A stretch of 64,000 nt of DNA from Methanolobus tindarius DSM 2278 (GCF_000504205.1 NZ_AZAJ01000001.1:186001-250000); one strand, 5' to 3'. Positions 7,287 to 17,353 are shown, counted from the stretch's first letter. Numbers and translations: made by a program. Notes: generated by a model from the letters alone, not told the origin.

Positions 7287-8743
7287 TAGCATCCCTCCAT
7301 TGATATGTTAGTTGATGTTCCTGTAGCTACAGGAAGCTTCTTTGCTGTAAGCACAAGACCGTCTGGAAGTGCTTCCACTCTGAACTTCATCTTAAGCTCG
7401 CCTCTTTCACCTTTCAGGTTCACATAACCACCTTTTTTCAGGCCGAGTTTCCTGACAGTGTTCCTGTTAAGGAGAACAAAATCATTGTCATCCTTCTGGT
7501 CAAACCACATAAAAGGATTGTAGAGGTACTTTAACTCGTACATGCCTTCAGGAACTTCAGATGAAGAAACATCATCAGAAGCTGCACATTCAGCAGCAAC
7601 TGCTGGATTCTCATTCTGAGCTTCAATTGCTTTCAGAACAAGATAGTTCATCTCATCATAAGTGAAAGCCTTTCCACCGATACCGGCATTGAGCAATGAA
7701 AGTGCATCCACACCGGCTTTGCCTGTACCGCTGTTTTCCTGAAGTTTTCCTTCTGCATTGAGGAAAGTACCGGCTTTGCTGTAAATTGGTTCTGTGGCAA
7801 TCACAACGCTTGCAAGCTCAGTAACCGGACTGCTTCTTGAACTGAGAACGATAAGGTTATTGAGCTTCTTCAATGCTTCAACAGTAGCTTCATTATCTGG
7901 CATCAGCTCTGCAAGGTCGCTTTCAAGAGTTACAAGCGTCCTGATATTTCCAAGCTCAATATCCTCAAGCAGTTCTGCAAGACCGACCTTCTTACTTTCC
8001 TGGTCTCCTGAAAGTCCGGTTCCAAAACTGTTCATGAAAGGTCTTATGAACTGTATCTTTGCACCGGTCTTTTGAGCAAGGGCAAGAAGATGCTTTGCCA
8101 TTTTGATATCTGAATTCGGATGAATATCTGCAATTATCAATGACTCATTATCGAGTTTCAGTTCATCATACTGCTCTGGTTTCAGATCAACTGTTTCATC
8201 AGCCAGATTCAACGGCATTGTTCCAACAGCTACTATGCTGGCACCATTTTTCTTAGCTGCAAGTAGTCTCCTGACAATTAGAGGATACTGGACATAAGGA
8301 TCAACGAAAAGCACGATTCTTTTTGCATTTTCGATTTCAGCAAGTGATGCCTCGGGGACGTTCTGACATTCAGAGCTCACACCAGTCTGAACAATAGTCT
8401 CTAATGTAACAGCCAGCTTTGTAAATGCAATCTGTTCTTCATTTGTAGTATTTCCAACGGATAACAGAACAGTACTGCTGCTGTCAGCTTCCCTTAAAAT
8501 CTCAACTGCTGCTTTGATAGCTATTTCAGCATCAACGGCAGAACCATTTACCTGACTTGCAGCAGTGTTTTCCTTAGCATAGTAATGTGGAAGTTTCATT
8601 CCGAATCTGCAAAGTTTTCCCAGATTCACAGGACTGCTCTTCATGTGGTCGATACTCAACTTTCCATCTTCATTTTTCCTGATGTAAAGTCCGCATCCGA
8701 TACCACATCCCGGACAGATAGTCTGGTATATCATTTCCTTCAT
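7286..8743 (-). CDS. FdhA/NuoG-like molybdopterin-oxidoreductase fold protein, active site apparently degenerate
   Basis: A protein of 485 aa. It has the N-terminal [4Fe-4S] site of this superfamily (C10-x2-C13-x3-C17 and C45), a central region ending in a segment typical of FdhA and NuoG (YSKAGTFLNAEGKLQ, about residue 318) and a C-terminal dinucleotide-binding barrel (about 400-480). It is about 200 aa shorter than FdhA. The Lys that normally follows the fourth Cys (C-x-K-G) is Phe here (CRFG), and the loop after the would-be catalytic Cys (C126 in SSECQNVPE) is nearly absent. There is no in-frame TGA for selenocysteine. It probably carries electrons or scaffolds the complex and does not oxidise formate; this is inference. 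GGAGGTGAT 8 nt upstream is an unusually complete ribosome site, and the start overlaps fdhB by 4 nt. Confidence 0.8.
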   Translation of the reverse strand: MKEMIYQTICPGCGIGCGLYIRKNEDGKLSIDHMKSSPVNLGKLCRFGMKLPHYYAKENTAASQVNGSAVDAEIAIKAAVEILREADSSSTVLLSVGNTTNEEQIAFTKLAVTLETIVQTGVSSECQNVPEASLAEIENAKRIVLFVDPYVQYPLIVRRLLAAKKNGASIVAVGTMPLNLADETVDLKPEQYDELKLDNESLIIADIHPNSDIKMAKHLLALAQKTGAKIQFIRPFMNSFGTGLSGDQESKKVGLAELLEDIELGNIRTLVTLESDLAELMPDNEATVEALKKLNNLIVLSSRSSPVTELASVVIATEPIYSKAGTFLNAEGKLQENSGTGKAGVDALSLLNAGIGGKAFTYDEMNYLVLKAIEAQNENPAVAAECAASDDVSSSEVPEGMYELKYLYNPFMWFDQKDDNDFVLLNRNTVRKLGLKKGGYVNLKGERGELKMKFRVEALPDGLVLTAKKLPVATGTSTNISMEGC

Positions 8744-9891
8744 CTTGGCATCACCTCCAGGAATGGTGGTCTCTCAAGTGTCATTCCGGCCTTGTAGTTG
8801 TACTTCTTCTGTGACTTGTCTGCAAAGCGTCTGAATATTGTTGTTACCGGAATATCTGCAGGACAGACATCGGTACACTGGCCACAACCAATGCAACTGT
8901 CGGACAGGTGCATCAGGCGAACCATGTGGAACATGCTCATCCTGTAATTATCCTCAAGGTTGTGATACATTGTACACTTTGAATCCTCACCACAAGTACA
9001 TGCAGGACATACTTCCTTACAGGCACCGCAGTTTATACAATCTGCAAACTGTTCCATGTAATATTGGGTACGCTCCTTGTCAGGAATTTCAGTGAACACC
9101 TTCTCTGACCACTTCTCACCCATGGAAAGCATGACATTGTTCACTTTTTCCCTGATGGCTATGGCCTTTTCACTTGCTGGTTCGATCTCTATATAACCTG
9201 CCTCGATGGCATTCTCAAGAAGACGAACACCTTTCTCGTTCATTACTTCACAGAAGGTTGCGTTTCCTGTGAGCTCACCGATGACACCCCAGTTTCCACA
9301 TGCAAGATCAGCGTTGACAGGAATCTTAACGTCACAGAAGCGGCAACTTAGACGTCTTCCGTATCCTGCTTCCTCGAGCTCATCAATGGAAATTCCCTTC
9401 TCTTCACCGGATTTTGTCCTGAAGATGAGATTTCCTTTCTCGATGTTTTCACCTGTGACATCCTCAGGATCTATATCATACATGTTGACAAGCATCTCTT
9501 GAGTCTGAACCGGGTACATTGTTCCACCGCAGTTCAGACCGATGAGATATGTGTTGTCAATATTGACCTCGTTGCGCTTTGCCTGTTCGATAACACCCCT
9601 GATGTCACAGGGTTTTCCTGGCATTGCAACATTCTTGCCAACAGCATACTTTGCAAGGTTTACAGGAACAGTGTGCATACTGCCTGCGGATGCAAGTACG
9701 TCTTCAACATCGCTGGTGATTATTGGAATTGCCTCGTACTCATTAATGTGTTTGAGTACAACAACTTCTTCCACCAGTCCCTTTTCAAGAGCTGCTGCAA
9801 GAATTGCTGTAACAAGACCACCGGAAGCTCCCTTGTTGCGAACTCCGGGGTCGGTTGAATAACCTATTACTTTGTCTCCGACTTCGACCAT
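8740..9891 (-). CDS. fdhB: F420-binding FrhB/FdhB-type subunit with two C-terminal ferredoxin clusters
   Basis: A protein of 383 aa of the FrhB/FdhB/FpoF family, which binds FAD and oxidises or reduces coenzyme F420. The N-terminus has the family signature DPGVRNKGASGGLVTAILAA. The middle has MPGKPCDIRGV, GLNCGGTMYP and the conserved CRFCDVKIPVNADLACGNWG. The C-terminus has CINCGACKEVCPACTCG and CIGCGQCTDVCPADIP. It lies directly behind mvhD with about 1 nt between genes and overlaps the FdhA-like gene. It is the probable F420H2 input module of the HdrA-MvhD complex, as described for F420-linked Hdr systems in Methanosarcinales and ANME archaea. Confidence 0.9.
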   Translation of the reverse strand: MVEVGDKVIGYSTDPGVRNKGASGGLVTAILAAALEKGLVEEVVVLKHINEYEAIPIITSDVEDVLASAGSMHTVPVNLAKYAVGKNVAMPGKPCDIRGVIEQAKRNEVNIDNTYLIGLNCGGTMYPVQTQEMLVNMYDIDPEDVTGENIEKGNLIFRTKSGEEKGISIDELEEAGYGRRLSCRFCDVKIPVNADLACGNWGVIGELTGNATFCEVMNEKGVRLLENAIEAGYIEIEPASEKAIAIREKVNNVMLSMGEKWSEKVFTEIPDKERTQYYMEQFADCINCGACKEVCPACTCGEDSKCTMYHNLEDNYRMSMFHMVRLMHLSDSCIGCGQCTDVCPADIPVTTIFRRFADKSQKKYNYKAGMTLERPPFLEVMPR

Positions 9892-9892
9892 T

Positions 9893-10330
9893 TTAGTTCA
9901 CTCCTTCTGGTTTGAGAGTGCTTGGCCCGAGTTTTCTGACCTGTTCAGTTACTTCCCTGACAAAGTTGGCGAATTTCTCACCTTCACTGGCACTTATCCA
10001 GCTCAGATGAAGTCTTTCAGGTTCAAGACCAAGTTCCCTTACCATGTCTTCCATAAAGTCGTACCTAACCTGAGTCTTGTAATTTCCATTTACGTAATGA
10101 CAATCTCCGAGATGGCATCCTGTTACAAGAACTGCATCAGCACCTTCGAGGAATGCATTGAACACGTGCAACGGGTCAATTCTTCCGGAACACATGACAC
10201 GAATGATCCTCAGGGATGCAGGCTGCTGGAATCTTCCCATACCTGCTGTGTCAGCTCCACCGTAACTACACCAGTTACAGCAGAATGCGACTATCTTTGG
10301 TTCCCATTGTTGATTCTCTGCCATTTTCAT
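9893..10330 (-). CDS. mvhD: MvhD-type [2Fe-2S] linker subunit
   Basis: A protein of 145 aa matching the MvhD/FlpD family over its full length: [46 protein letters not shown] and the C-terminal [13 protein letters not shown]. The conserved cysteines bind a [2Fe-2S] cluster that connects HdrA to a hydrogenase, formate dehydrogenase or FrhB-like module. The same domain is fused to HdrA in the facing cluster, so the window has both forms. The first ATG (10330) overlaps the hdrA stop; the in-frame ATG at 10324 has a better spaced GAGG and may be the true start. Confidence 0.93.
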   Translation of the reverse strand: MKMAENQQWEPKIVAFCCNWCSYGGADTAGMGRFQQPASLRIIRVMCSGRIDPLHVFNAFLEGADAVLVTGCHLGDCHYVNGNYKTQVRYDFMEDMVRELGLEPERLHLSWISASEGEKFANFVREVTEQVRKLGPSTLKPEGVN

Positions 10331-12318
10331 TCCTCCTCGAAAGTGAATACATTCTTAACCTGTGCCAGCAACTGGTCATTCCTGAAATGGTTCTGCTGCA
10401 ATGCACCAGTTGGACAGGCTACTGCACATGTTCCACAGCCTTTGCAGAGTGCCTTGATTATATTCAGTTTTCCATCATCGATAGAAAGTGCCTGGAAAGG
10501 ACACATTGGTACACAAAGTCCACATGCAACACAGACATCATGGTTTACTTCAACGGTGATTCCTTCAGTGATCGCCTTACCCTGTGCCAAATAGCGTGAT
10601 GCACGGGCTGCACATGCGCTTCCCTGTGAAACAGAGTACGGGATATCCTTTGGCCCCTGGCTGACACCGCCTATGAAAATACCATCAAGTGTAGTGTCAA
10701 CAGGCTTGAGCTTTGGATGTGCTTCCATCAGGAAACCATCAGCAGCCCTGCTGACTTTAAGGATCTGTCTGATGCGTTCTGTGCTTTCACTTGAAACCGC
10801 ACCGACACTGAGAACAAGCAGGTCAAGGTCAAGGTCAATGATATCATTTGTAAGCGTGTCCTCAACACGTACCTTCAGACCATTATCCTCATTCTCTGTG
10901 ACCTTTCCGGGTTTACCCCTTATGAAGCGGATTCCCATATCCCTTGCCCTGTCGTAGAATTCCTCATAGTTCCTGAACGGAGTTCTCATGTCCATATACA
11001 TGATGTAAACTTCAGAATCCGGGTATTTCTCCCTGATAAGCTGGGCGTCCTTGAGGGCATACATGCAGCAGAAACTGGAACAATATCTGTTGCGGTTCTT
11101 GTCCCTGCTTCCTACACACTGGATAAAACCAACCTTCTTCGGTGGTTTTACATCACTTGGCCTGACAACCTTACCCATTGTAGGTCCACTGGCGTTTATC
11201 AGACGTTCGAGTTCCATGCCTGTGATTACATTATCGTAAAGTCCGTAACCGAAATCGTGTGTTGGCTCTGGGTCATAAACATCAAAACCTGCTGTGACAA
11301 CTATAACTCCGATGTCCAATTCGGAAAATGTGTCCTGCTGTTCCATTACGACAGAATTACTGCTGCAAGCCCTGGAACAAGCTCCACAGTCGATACACAC
11401 TGACCTATCAACAACAGCCCTGAGTGGAACTGCCTGTGGGAACGGGACATAGATTGCCTTGCGGATTCCGATTCCTTCGTTGAATTCGGTGTTCGGAACT
11501 TCGACAGGACATTTCTGGACACAGAGTCCACATCCTGTACAGGTATCAGTATCAACATAACGTGCCTTGTGCCTGACCTTTACCTTAAAATTACCAACAT
11601 AACCGTCTACTTCCTCAATTTCAGAGTAGGTCATAAGCTCGATATTCTTATTTCTTGCAACCTCTACCATCTTCGGACCGAGGATACAGATACTGCAATC
11701 GTTGGTCGGGAATGTCTTGTCAAGCTGTGCCATCTTTCCGCCGATAGATGGATTCTTTTCCACAAGGTAGACCTTGTAACCCATTTCCGCAATGTCAAGG
11801 GCAGACTGCATACCTGCAACACCGGCACCGATAACGAGTGCTGTGTCTGTTACCGGAACCTCATTGGATTGCAGGGGTTCGAGTTTTGATGCTCTGGAAA
11901 CACCCATGCGTACAAGTTCGCATGCTTTCTCTGTTGCAGCATCCTTTTCCTGCATGTGTATCCAGCTGCAGTGTTCCCTGATGTTCACGAACTCAAAAAG
12001 GTAAGGGTTAAGTCCTGCTTCTTCCACACAGGCCCTGAATATCGGTTCGTGTGTCTTTGGTGTACATGCTGCAACAAGCACACGGTTGAGATTATTATCC
12101 TTAATTGCCTGCTTGATCTCTGACTGACCAGAGTCACTGCAGGTGTATTTGTTTACCGAGGAGCGTATTACATCCGGAAGTGTGCCTGCATAATCTGCAA
12201 CTGCCTGGCAGTCAATGACACCTCCTATGTTAACTCCGCATTCACAGATGAAGACTCCAATTCTGGGTTCATCGATTTCATCCGTGTTTATATTATTGTT
12301 AATTTCACTCTGAGCCAA
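10327..12318 (-). CDS. hdrA: Heterodisulfide reductase subunit A (unfused)
   Basis: A cytoplasmic protein of 663 aa with the standard HdrA order: N-terminal domain with CECGVNIGG and [14 protein letters not shown]-binding Rossmann fold ([13 protein letters not shown], about residue 161), [12 protein letters not shown], a two-cluster inserted ferredoxin ([23 protein letters not shown]), the second flavin half, and a C-terminal ferredoxin ([24 protein letters not shown]). It has no MvhD domain, which is encoded by the next gene. The start is a TTG: GGTGAT lies about 6 nt upstream, the N-terminus fits the family, and no in-frame ATG gives a better match. The gap to hdrB upstream is 163 nt, so this may be a separate transcript from hdrCB. 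Confidence 0.93.
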   Translation of the reverse strand: MAQSEINNNINTDEIDEPRIGVFICECGVNIGGVIDCQAVADYAGTLPDVIRSSVNKYTCSDSGQSEIKQAIKDNNLNRVLVAACTPKTHEPIFRACVEEAGLNPYLFEFVNIREHCSWIHMQEKDAATEKACELVRMGVSRASKLEPLQSNEVPVTDTALVIGAGVAGMQSALDIAEMGYKVYLVEKNPSIGGKMAQLDKTFPTNDCSICILGPKMVEVARNKNIELMTYSEIEEVDGYVGNFKVKVRHKARYVDTDTCTGCGLCVQKCPVEVPNTEFNEGIGIRKAIYVPFPQAVPLRAVVDRSVCIDCGACSRACSSNSVVMEQQDTFSELDIGVIVVTAGFDVYDPEPTHDFGYGLYDNVITGMELERLINASGPTMGKVVRPSDVKPPKKVGFIQCVGSRDKNRNRYCSSFCCMYALKDAQLIREKYPDSEVYIMYMDMRTPFRNYEEFYDRARDMGIRFIRGKPGKVTENEDNGLKVRVEDTLTNDIIDLDLDLLVLSVGAVSSESTERIRQILKVSRAADGFLMEAHPKLKPVDTTLDGIFIGGVSQGPKDIPYSVSQGSACAARASRYLAQGKAITEGITVEVNHDVCVACGLCVPMCPFQALSIDDGKLNIIKALCKGCGTCAVACPTGALQQNHFRNDQLLAQVKNVFTFEEE

Positions 12319-12359
12319 ATTTCATCACCCATTTTTCGTGGCGTAGACTAGCGCCGATT

Positions 12360-12455
12360 AAAAATAAAAATAAAAAGTACGTTTTTCCGTTTTTCCGTAT
12401 TTCGTTTTTAATGCCGTTTTTGAAGTCGTTTTTAGTTTCGTTTTTCCGTTTTTAT
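12360..12455 (-). repeat. Repeated CGTTTTT/AAAAACG tract between hdrB and hdrA
   Basis: About eight near-copies of CGTTTTT (plus-strand reading), spaced irregularly by 6-13 nt, fill 12379-12455, followed leftward by A-rich sequence that reads as T-runs (TTTTTATTTTTATTTTTAAT) in the direction of hdr transcription. The T-runs at the end look like an archaeal terminator; the phased AAAAACG units do not have an obvious explanation. Confidence 0.6.
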
Positions 12456-12481
12456 CATCGTAAAGAAGATCAAGGATGAAT

Positions 12482-13384
12482 TCAGGCAGTGACAAAGCCT
12501 TCCTTCATCCTTTGAACGAACACAGTAGTGTCTGTGCTGTTAAGGTTAATTCCGAGTTCCTCGGGTGAGAAACCCATTGCAAGTCCCAGAAGTTGGGTGT
12601 AATGCAGAACTGGAATCTCGTAATTTGTGCAGGAGTCTTTATTGATGTCCTGCTGTCCTGTATCGAACTGAAGGTGGCAGAAGGGACATGCATTGACAAT
12701 ACAATCCACCTTTGCTTCGGTCATACTCTGGAGCTTTTTCTCGGTTATCCTGAGGGTTGCATCCTGAACAGCAGCCCTTGCTCCTCCACCGGCTCCGCAG
12801 CACATCATCTTATCCTCATAATCAACACTCTTAGCACCTGTAGCTTCCACGAGTTCATCAAAGAATGTGATGTCATCTGTGACAAGCTCGGACTCTGCTT
12901 CCTTGAGAGGTTGTACAAGATGACATCCGTAGTGAACTGCGACCCTGAGGTCCAGCGGATTGGAAATCATTTCCCTGATACCATCAACACCAATGTTCTG
13001 ATAGAGATACTCAATAACATGGCGTACATCGTGCTGGCCCCTGAACTCATGGCCGGTTTCAAAGAGCTTTTCATTGACTTCTTTTTTTAGTCCGGAATCT
13101 TTTTTCAGTTCTGTTTCAGCTTCTTTCAGTGTGCTGTAGCATCCGTTACATATTGTAAGCAGGTCGTCGTCCATTTCCTCGGAGAGAGCAATGTTCCTGG
13201 ATGCAAGTGTCAGCCAGGTGGTTTTGTCAAAAGACCTGAATACTCCGGGAGCAGGACAACATGATGCGCCTTCAAGGTCGTCAAGCTCTATGCCAAGCTT
13301 TGAAAAGGTCTTCTTTGTGGCAGCTTCGATACCAGGATAGCGGTTCGGTGCCACACAACCGAGAAAAAGGGACAGATTGCTCAT
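12482..13384 (-). CDS. hdrB: Heterodisulfide reductase subunit B
   Basis: A protein of 300 aa with two CCG domains that bind the non-cubane [4Fe-4S] clusters reducing the CoM-S-S-CoB disulfide. Visible motifs are GCVAPNRYPGIE with ASCCPAPG and CNGC in the first repeat, and HYGCHL, MMCCGAGGG and CPFCHLQFD in the second. Length fits HdrB of the soluble enzyme. The start overlaps the hdrC stop by 4 nt (ATGA). It works with hdrC; no other hdrB is present in the window, so both HdrA forms may share it. Confidence 0.94.
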   Translation of the reverse strand: MSNLSLFLGCVAPNRYPGIEAATKKTFSKLGIELDDLEGASCCPAPGVFRSFDKTTWLTLASRNIALSEEMDDDLLTICNGCYSTLKEAETELKKDSGLKKEVNEKLFETGHEFRGQHDVRHVIEYLYQNIGVDGIREMISNPLDLRVAVHYGCHLVQPLKEAESELVTDDITFFDELVEATGAKSVDYEDKMMCCGAGGGARAAVQDATLRITEKKLQSMTEAKVDCIVNACPFCHLQFDTGQQDINKDSCTNYEIPVLHYTQLLGLAMGFSPEELGINLNSTDTTVFVQRMKEGFVTA

Positions 13385-13923
13385 GCTTTCTCCTCAACTG
13401 CCTGCTGCTGTGTGAAGCATGTCTGGTGCATCATTGCTGCACTCTCAGGAAGTTGCTCAACTTCAGAATCTGCAACGAGCTTATCAAAGCCTGTGAGTCT
13501 CAGGAGAGTCTTGATCTCGCTAAGTCCTTCAATTGAAGCCTGAACTGTAGGTGGTCTTTCCTCAAGACCGAGAAGTGCTCTCTTTTCCATAGCATCTGTA
13601 TTGGTTGGAACAGCATGGCCGTAGTTTATGAGCATCTGGCCTACTTTCTTATGAGCTTCAAGCATCTTTCCTTTATGAACAGCTTTTTCCCTGATGGCCA
13701 GAACTGCATCCACAAGGTTCACACCCTGTGGGCAGTTATCCTGGCACTTATAACAGGTGGTACAGTAAAATATGAATGGAACCATCATGCTCTCTTCAGT
13801 TTCAAGACCAAGCTTTTCCATCTGAAGGAACCTGCGAATCCTGTAAGTTTGTTCCTGTTCTCCCATCGGACAGACAGATGTACATTGACCACATTGGTAG
13901 CAGCGTTCTATATTGGATGACAT
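13381..13923 (-). CDS. hdrC: Heterodisulfide reductase subunit C
   Basis: A protein of 180 aa with two [4Fe-4S] motifs (CYQCGQCTSVCPMGEQ near the N-terminus, CTTCYKCQDNCPQGVN near residue 60) that pass electrons from HdrA to HdrB. A longer frame opens at 13947, but the ATG at 13923 starts directly before the first motif (MSSNIERCYQCG) and has GGTC upstream, so it is preferred. It is first in the hdrCB transcript. Confidence 0.93.
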   Translation of the reverse strand: MSSNIERCYQCGQCTSVCPMGEQEQTYRIRRFLQMEKLGLETEESMMVPFIFYCTTCYKCQDNCPQGVNLVDAVLAIREKAVHKGKMLEAHKKVGQMLINYGHAVPTNTDAMEKRALLGLEERPPTVQASIEGLSEIKTLLRLTGFDKLVADSEVEQLPESAAMMHQTCFTQQQAVEEKA

Positions 13924-13989
13924 ATTAAGACCTTTGTAGTTTATCACGATTAATAATTTATTTTAACAACCCTTTCAATAGAATTGTAA

Positions 13990-14000
13990 CATATAAACGC
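13990..14000 (-). promoter_or_regulatory. TATA box of hdrCB
   Basis: On the minus strand GCGTTTATATG reads as a purine-poor BRE-like lead and TATA box about 70 nt upstream of the hdrC ATG. A start about 25 nt downstream would give a leader of about 45 nt. Confidence 0.45.
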
Positions 14001-14170
14001 TTCGCATATCGTTTTCATTATTTTTCATAATCATTCATTAACAACAATATACTCAAATTTATTTCAATTGAAAAATAGATAATATCGCGATTCTCGGCGT
14101 GAACTTTGTAAAACTTGCGGCACGTGAGAAAAACGTATCTGCCGGATTTAAGAAGGATTTCCAACAATAA

Positions 14171-14180
14171 CTTTATACAT
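14171..14180 (+). promoter_or_regulatory. TATA box of gatE
   Basis: CTTTATACAT lies about 60 nt before the gatE ATG on the plus strand. Expected transcription start is near 14203, leaving a leader of about 35 nt. Together with the hdrCB TATA box it defines a divergent promoter region. Confidence 0.45.
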
Positions 14181-14238
14181 CCTGAGGCTGTTTGATGTGT
14201 AAACCGACGTATGCGAAACTAACTTGGTGAGATTACTT

Positions 14239-16140
14239 ATGAGCGATAAATTCGATTACAGAGAACTTGGCCTGAAATGCGGGCTTGAAATTCACCAGCA
14301 ACTTGACTCAAAATGTAAGTTGTTCTGCAATTGCCCGACACAGATTAGAAATATAGAAGAATCAAACCATGAGTTCTTCCGCTATCTCCGCCCAACAGCC
14401 AGTGAAATGGGAGAAACTGACAGGGCTGCCCTTGAACAGTCCAAGCTCAGACGTAAGTATATCTATAAGGCATACGACACGACCTGTCTTGTCGAGAATG
14501 ATGATGAACCTCCAACAGAAGTAAATAAGGAAGCTCTGGGAATTGCTCTGAGTATCACTAAACTGCTGAACATGGTTCCTGTTGACCAGGTTCACATGAT
14601 GCGTAAGATAGTAGTTGATGGATCCAACACATCCGGTTTCCAGAGGACAGCTTTCCTTGCAAAGGATGGTTACCTTGATACTTCAGTAGGCCCTGTTGGT
14701 GTCGGTGTGCTCTGTCTTGAAGAGGAGGCATGCCAGAAGATCGAAGACCAGGGAGATTCTATAATATACTCTCTTGACCGTCTTGGTATCCCACTTGTTG
14801 AGATCGGAACTGACCCTGATATCATCTCACCACAGCACGCAAAGGAAACTGCACAGCAGATAGGTATGCTGCTTCGTTCCACAGGAAAGGTAAAGCGTGG
14901 ACTTGGAACCATACGTCAGGACGTTAACATTTCAATCGCAAAGGGTGCACGTGTAGAACTGAAAGGTGTTCAGGCACTCGATATGATAGAGACCATTGTA
15001 GAGCGTGAAGTAGAACGTCAGGTCAATCTTATTGAAATGAGGGATGAATTGCTTGAGCGCAATGCATCCGTATGTGACACTATTTTCGATGTAACAGATA
15101 TTTTCAAGGAAACAAAATCCAAGGTCATCAAGAAGACAATCAAGAAAGGCAAAGTCTATGCTGTACTTCTCCGTGGTTTTGACGGATTTGTCGGCAGGGA
15201 AGTTCAGCCCGGAAGACGTCTTGGTACCGAATTCTCAGACCGTGCAAAGACATCAGGTGTAGGAGGAATTTTCCATACAGACGAACTTCCAGCTTACGGT
15301 GTTTCCGAAGAGGAAGTCCAGGCAATGCGTGCAGAACTTGGTGCTGAAGAGAACGATGCTGTTGTAATGGTCGCTGACCGTGAAGTACGTGCAAGAGGTG
15401 CCATGGAAAGTGTGATAATCCGCGCAAAGGAAGCTCTTGAAGGCGTTCCGGAGGAAACCCGCAGAGCACTTCCAGATGGAAATAACTCTTACCTCAGACC
15501 ACTTCCGGGAGCAGCAAGGATGTATCCTGAAACCGATGTTCCACAGGTGAATATCACAAAGGAGTACTTTGAATCCATTGAAATGCCGGAACTTCTCACA
15601 GAGCGTGCAAAGCGTTTTGAATCAGAGTTTGGACTCCACAGGGAACTTGCAGAGATGATTGCATATTCTACATACCTGCCACTCTTTGAAGAGATAATGG
15701 AGATCCTTGGAGACAATGAGAATGTCAACGCAACACTTGTTGTGAGAACCCTTACCGGAACACTGCCGGAACTGAAACGTGACGGTGTTGAGATAGACAA
15801 TCTTGAAGATAAGCACTTCATTGATGTCTGTACCCTGATAGCAGAAGGCGGTGCTGCAAAGGAAGCAATTGACACATTGCTCCGTGCACTTGCATGCGAA
15901 CCGGAACTCTGCGCAAAAGATGCAGCAGAGAAGATGGGACTTGGAAGTATTGACCTGTCAGATGTTGAAAGCATGGTTGAGGCTATAATCAGGGAACGTC
16001 AGGATTTCGTGAAGGAAAAAGGCATGGCAGCAGTCGGACCTCTTATGGGAGTTGTCATGGCCGAGGTCAGAGGAAAGGTAGACGGCAAGACTATCAGCGA
16101 AATATTAAAACAAAAGATTAATGAATATCTTGGTGCATAA
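14239..16140 (+). CDS. gatE: Glu-tRNA(Gln) amidotransferase subunit E
   Basis: A protein of 633 aa, the archaeal subunit that with GatD turns Glu-tRNA(Gln) into Gln-tRNA(Gln). It shows the GatB/E cradle start ([20 protein letters not shown]), the conserved [27 protein letters not shown], an inserted AspRS-like GAD domain in the middle (about 290-410), and the helical YqeY-like tail (about 480-630). The ATG at 14239 with GGTGAG 8 nt upstream is preferred over an in-frame TTG at 14224. No gatD is in the window. Confidence 0.95.
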   Translation: MSDKFDYRELGLKCGLEIHQQLDSKCKLFCNCPTQIRNIEESNHEFFRYLRPTASEMGETDRAALEQSKLRRKYIYKAYDTTCLVENDDEPPTEVNKEALGIALSITKLLNMVPVDQVHMMRKIVVDGSNTSGFQRTAFLAKDGYLDTSVGPVGVGVLCLEEEACQKIEDQGDSIIYSLDRLGIPLVEIGTDPDIISPQHAKETAQQIGMLLRSTGKVKRGLGTIRQDVNISIAKGARVELKGVQALDMIETIVEREVERQVNLIEMRDELLERNASVCDTIFDVTDIFKETKSKVIKKTIKKGKVYAVLLRGFDGFVGREVQPGRRLGTEFSDRAKTSGVGGIFHTDELPAYGVSEEEVQAMRAELGAEENDAVVMVADREVRARGAMESVIIRAKEALEGVPEETRRALPDGNNSYLRPLPGAARMYPETDVPQVNITKEYFESIEMPELLTERAKRFESEFGLHRELAEMIAYSTYLPLFEEIMEILGDNENVNATLVVRTLTGTLPELKRDGVEIDNLEDKHFIDVCTLIAEGGAAKEAIDTLLRALACEPELCAKDAAEKMGLGSIDLSDVESMVEAIIRERQDFVKEKGMAAVGPLMGVVMAEVRGKVDGKTISEILKQKINEYLGA

Positions 16141-16150
16141 TATATTTTTG

Positions 16151-17260
16151 ATGTGGCCACTTTTTACTATTCAGTCAAGGGATTTAATAAGCAGGAAAAT
16201 TACAGGCAAAAAATGCAGAAACATTTTCCTGCTCACTTTTTTAGTATCATTCATAATATTGTTCATTTCATATGCATCAGCAGCTCCTGTAATTGAGAGT
16301 GATGTAAAACTTACAAATACAACAAATGCCAACCACCCCTCATGGAGTCCGGATGGTAGCAAAATTGTCTATGCTGCTAATCAGGCAATATGGATCATGA
16401 ACAGTGATGGTTCCGGACAGAAAAAACTCTATGACGGCATGGCATGGGAAGGAGAACCTGTCTTTAATGAAGACGGTTCAAAGATCTATTTTGCAGCAGA
16501 GAGTAAAAAGGCATTTTCCGCACGCTACATCAGTATTCACGCAATGAACATTGACGGCAGTGATGGTGTGAAACTTACCGAAACGGCTGATTCCAGAAAT
16601 CCTGCTTTAAGCCCGGATGGGAATCTGGTGGTATATTCCTCAAGGGTTTCCGGAAACTATGACATATGGATAATGTCATCAGGCGGTACAGATAAGGAAA
16701 GACTTACTGATGCACAAGGAGATGAAAATTCTCCTGCCTGGAGCCCGGACGGGAATACTATTGTTTATTCTGCAATGGGAGATATTTTTACCATTGGCAT
16801 TAATGCTCTCAGGCCTGTGCAACTTACCAGTGATACATATAATAATATAGAACCATCCTACAGCCCGGATGGAAACTCTATTGTCTATGCGTCTAATGTC
16901 GGTGGAGATTATGACATATGGATACTAAGTGCCGATGGCAGTTCACATATTAAACTCACCAGTGACCTTACAGATGAAAGAGCACCTGAATGGAGTCATG
17001 ACGGAACTAAAATCGCCTACGCTTCTAACAAGGACGGCGAATTTAACATATGGGTAATGACTGTTGAGAACGGCAGTGTTGAGCTTGAAGAAATTGAAGA
17101 TACTCCTGTTGCCAGTGAAAAAGTCATCAATAATGAATATGTCATCAAACTGCGTGACTATGCAGCAAACAAGCCCAGAGAGTTCATAGGTATAGTTCTT
17201 TTGGGTTCATTCCTGTTTGTTGTTCTTATAGTAGGCACATTCCTGCGTAAGATCTCATAA
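16151..17260 (+). CDS. Membrane-anchored TolB-like beta-propeller protein
   Basis: A protein of about 369 aa with an N-terminal basic region and membrane or signal segment (IFLLTFLVSFIILFISYASA), then about six TolB-like (PD40) repeats of the form W/Y-SPDGxxIVYxS (WSPDGSKIVYAA, LSPDGNLVVYSS, WSPDGNTIVYSA, YSPDGNSIVYAS, WSHDGTKIAYAS), and a C-terminal membrane helix (FIGIVLLGSFLFVVLIVGTF). It would sit on the outside of the membrane. The start is uncertain: the frame opens at 16121 inside gatE; the ATG at 16151 is used here, and no good ribosome site is visible for either. The function is unknown; propellers of this type often mediate binding at the surface. Confidence 0.8.
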   Translation: MWPLFTIQSRDLISRKITGKKCRNIFLLTFLVSFIILFISYASAAPVIESDVKLTNTTNANHPSWSPDGSKIVYAANQAIWIMNSDGSGQKKLYDGMAWEGEPVFNEDGSKIYFAAESKKAFSARYISIHAMNIDGSDGVKLTETADSRNPALSPDGNLVVYSSRVSGNYDIWIMSSGGTDKERLTDAQGDENSPAWSPDGNTIVYSAMGDIFTIGINALRPVQLTSDTYNNIEPSYSPDGNSIVYASNVGGDYDIWILSADGSSHIKLTSDLTDERAPEWSHDGTKIAYASNKDGEFNIWVMTVENGSVELEEIEDTPVASEKVINNEYVIKLRDYAANKPREFIGIVLLGSFLFVVLIVGTFLRKIS

Positions 17261-17353
17261 TCTTTAACAACAAGTCTTCACTCCCTACAAAAAATAGAGA
17301 GGCCATCGCAACGCTTATAGCCTATTCTTTACATGTATTTGCAGGTTCTAAAG

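Noticed and set aside
8360-8372. Possible selenocysteine at the catalytic position of the FdhA-like protein
   Set aside because: The codon at the position is a Cys codon and there is no in-frame TGA in the gene.
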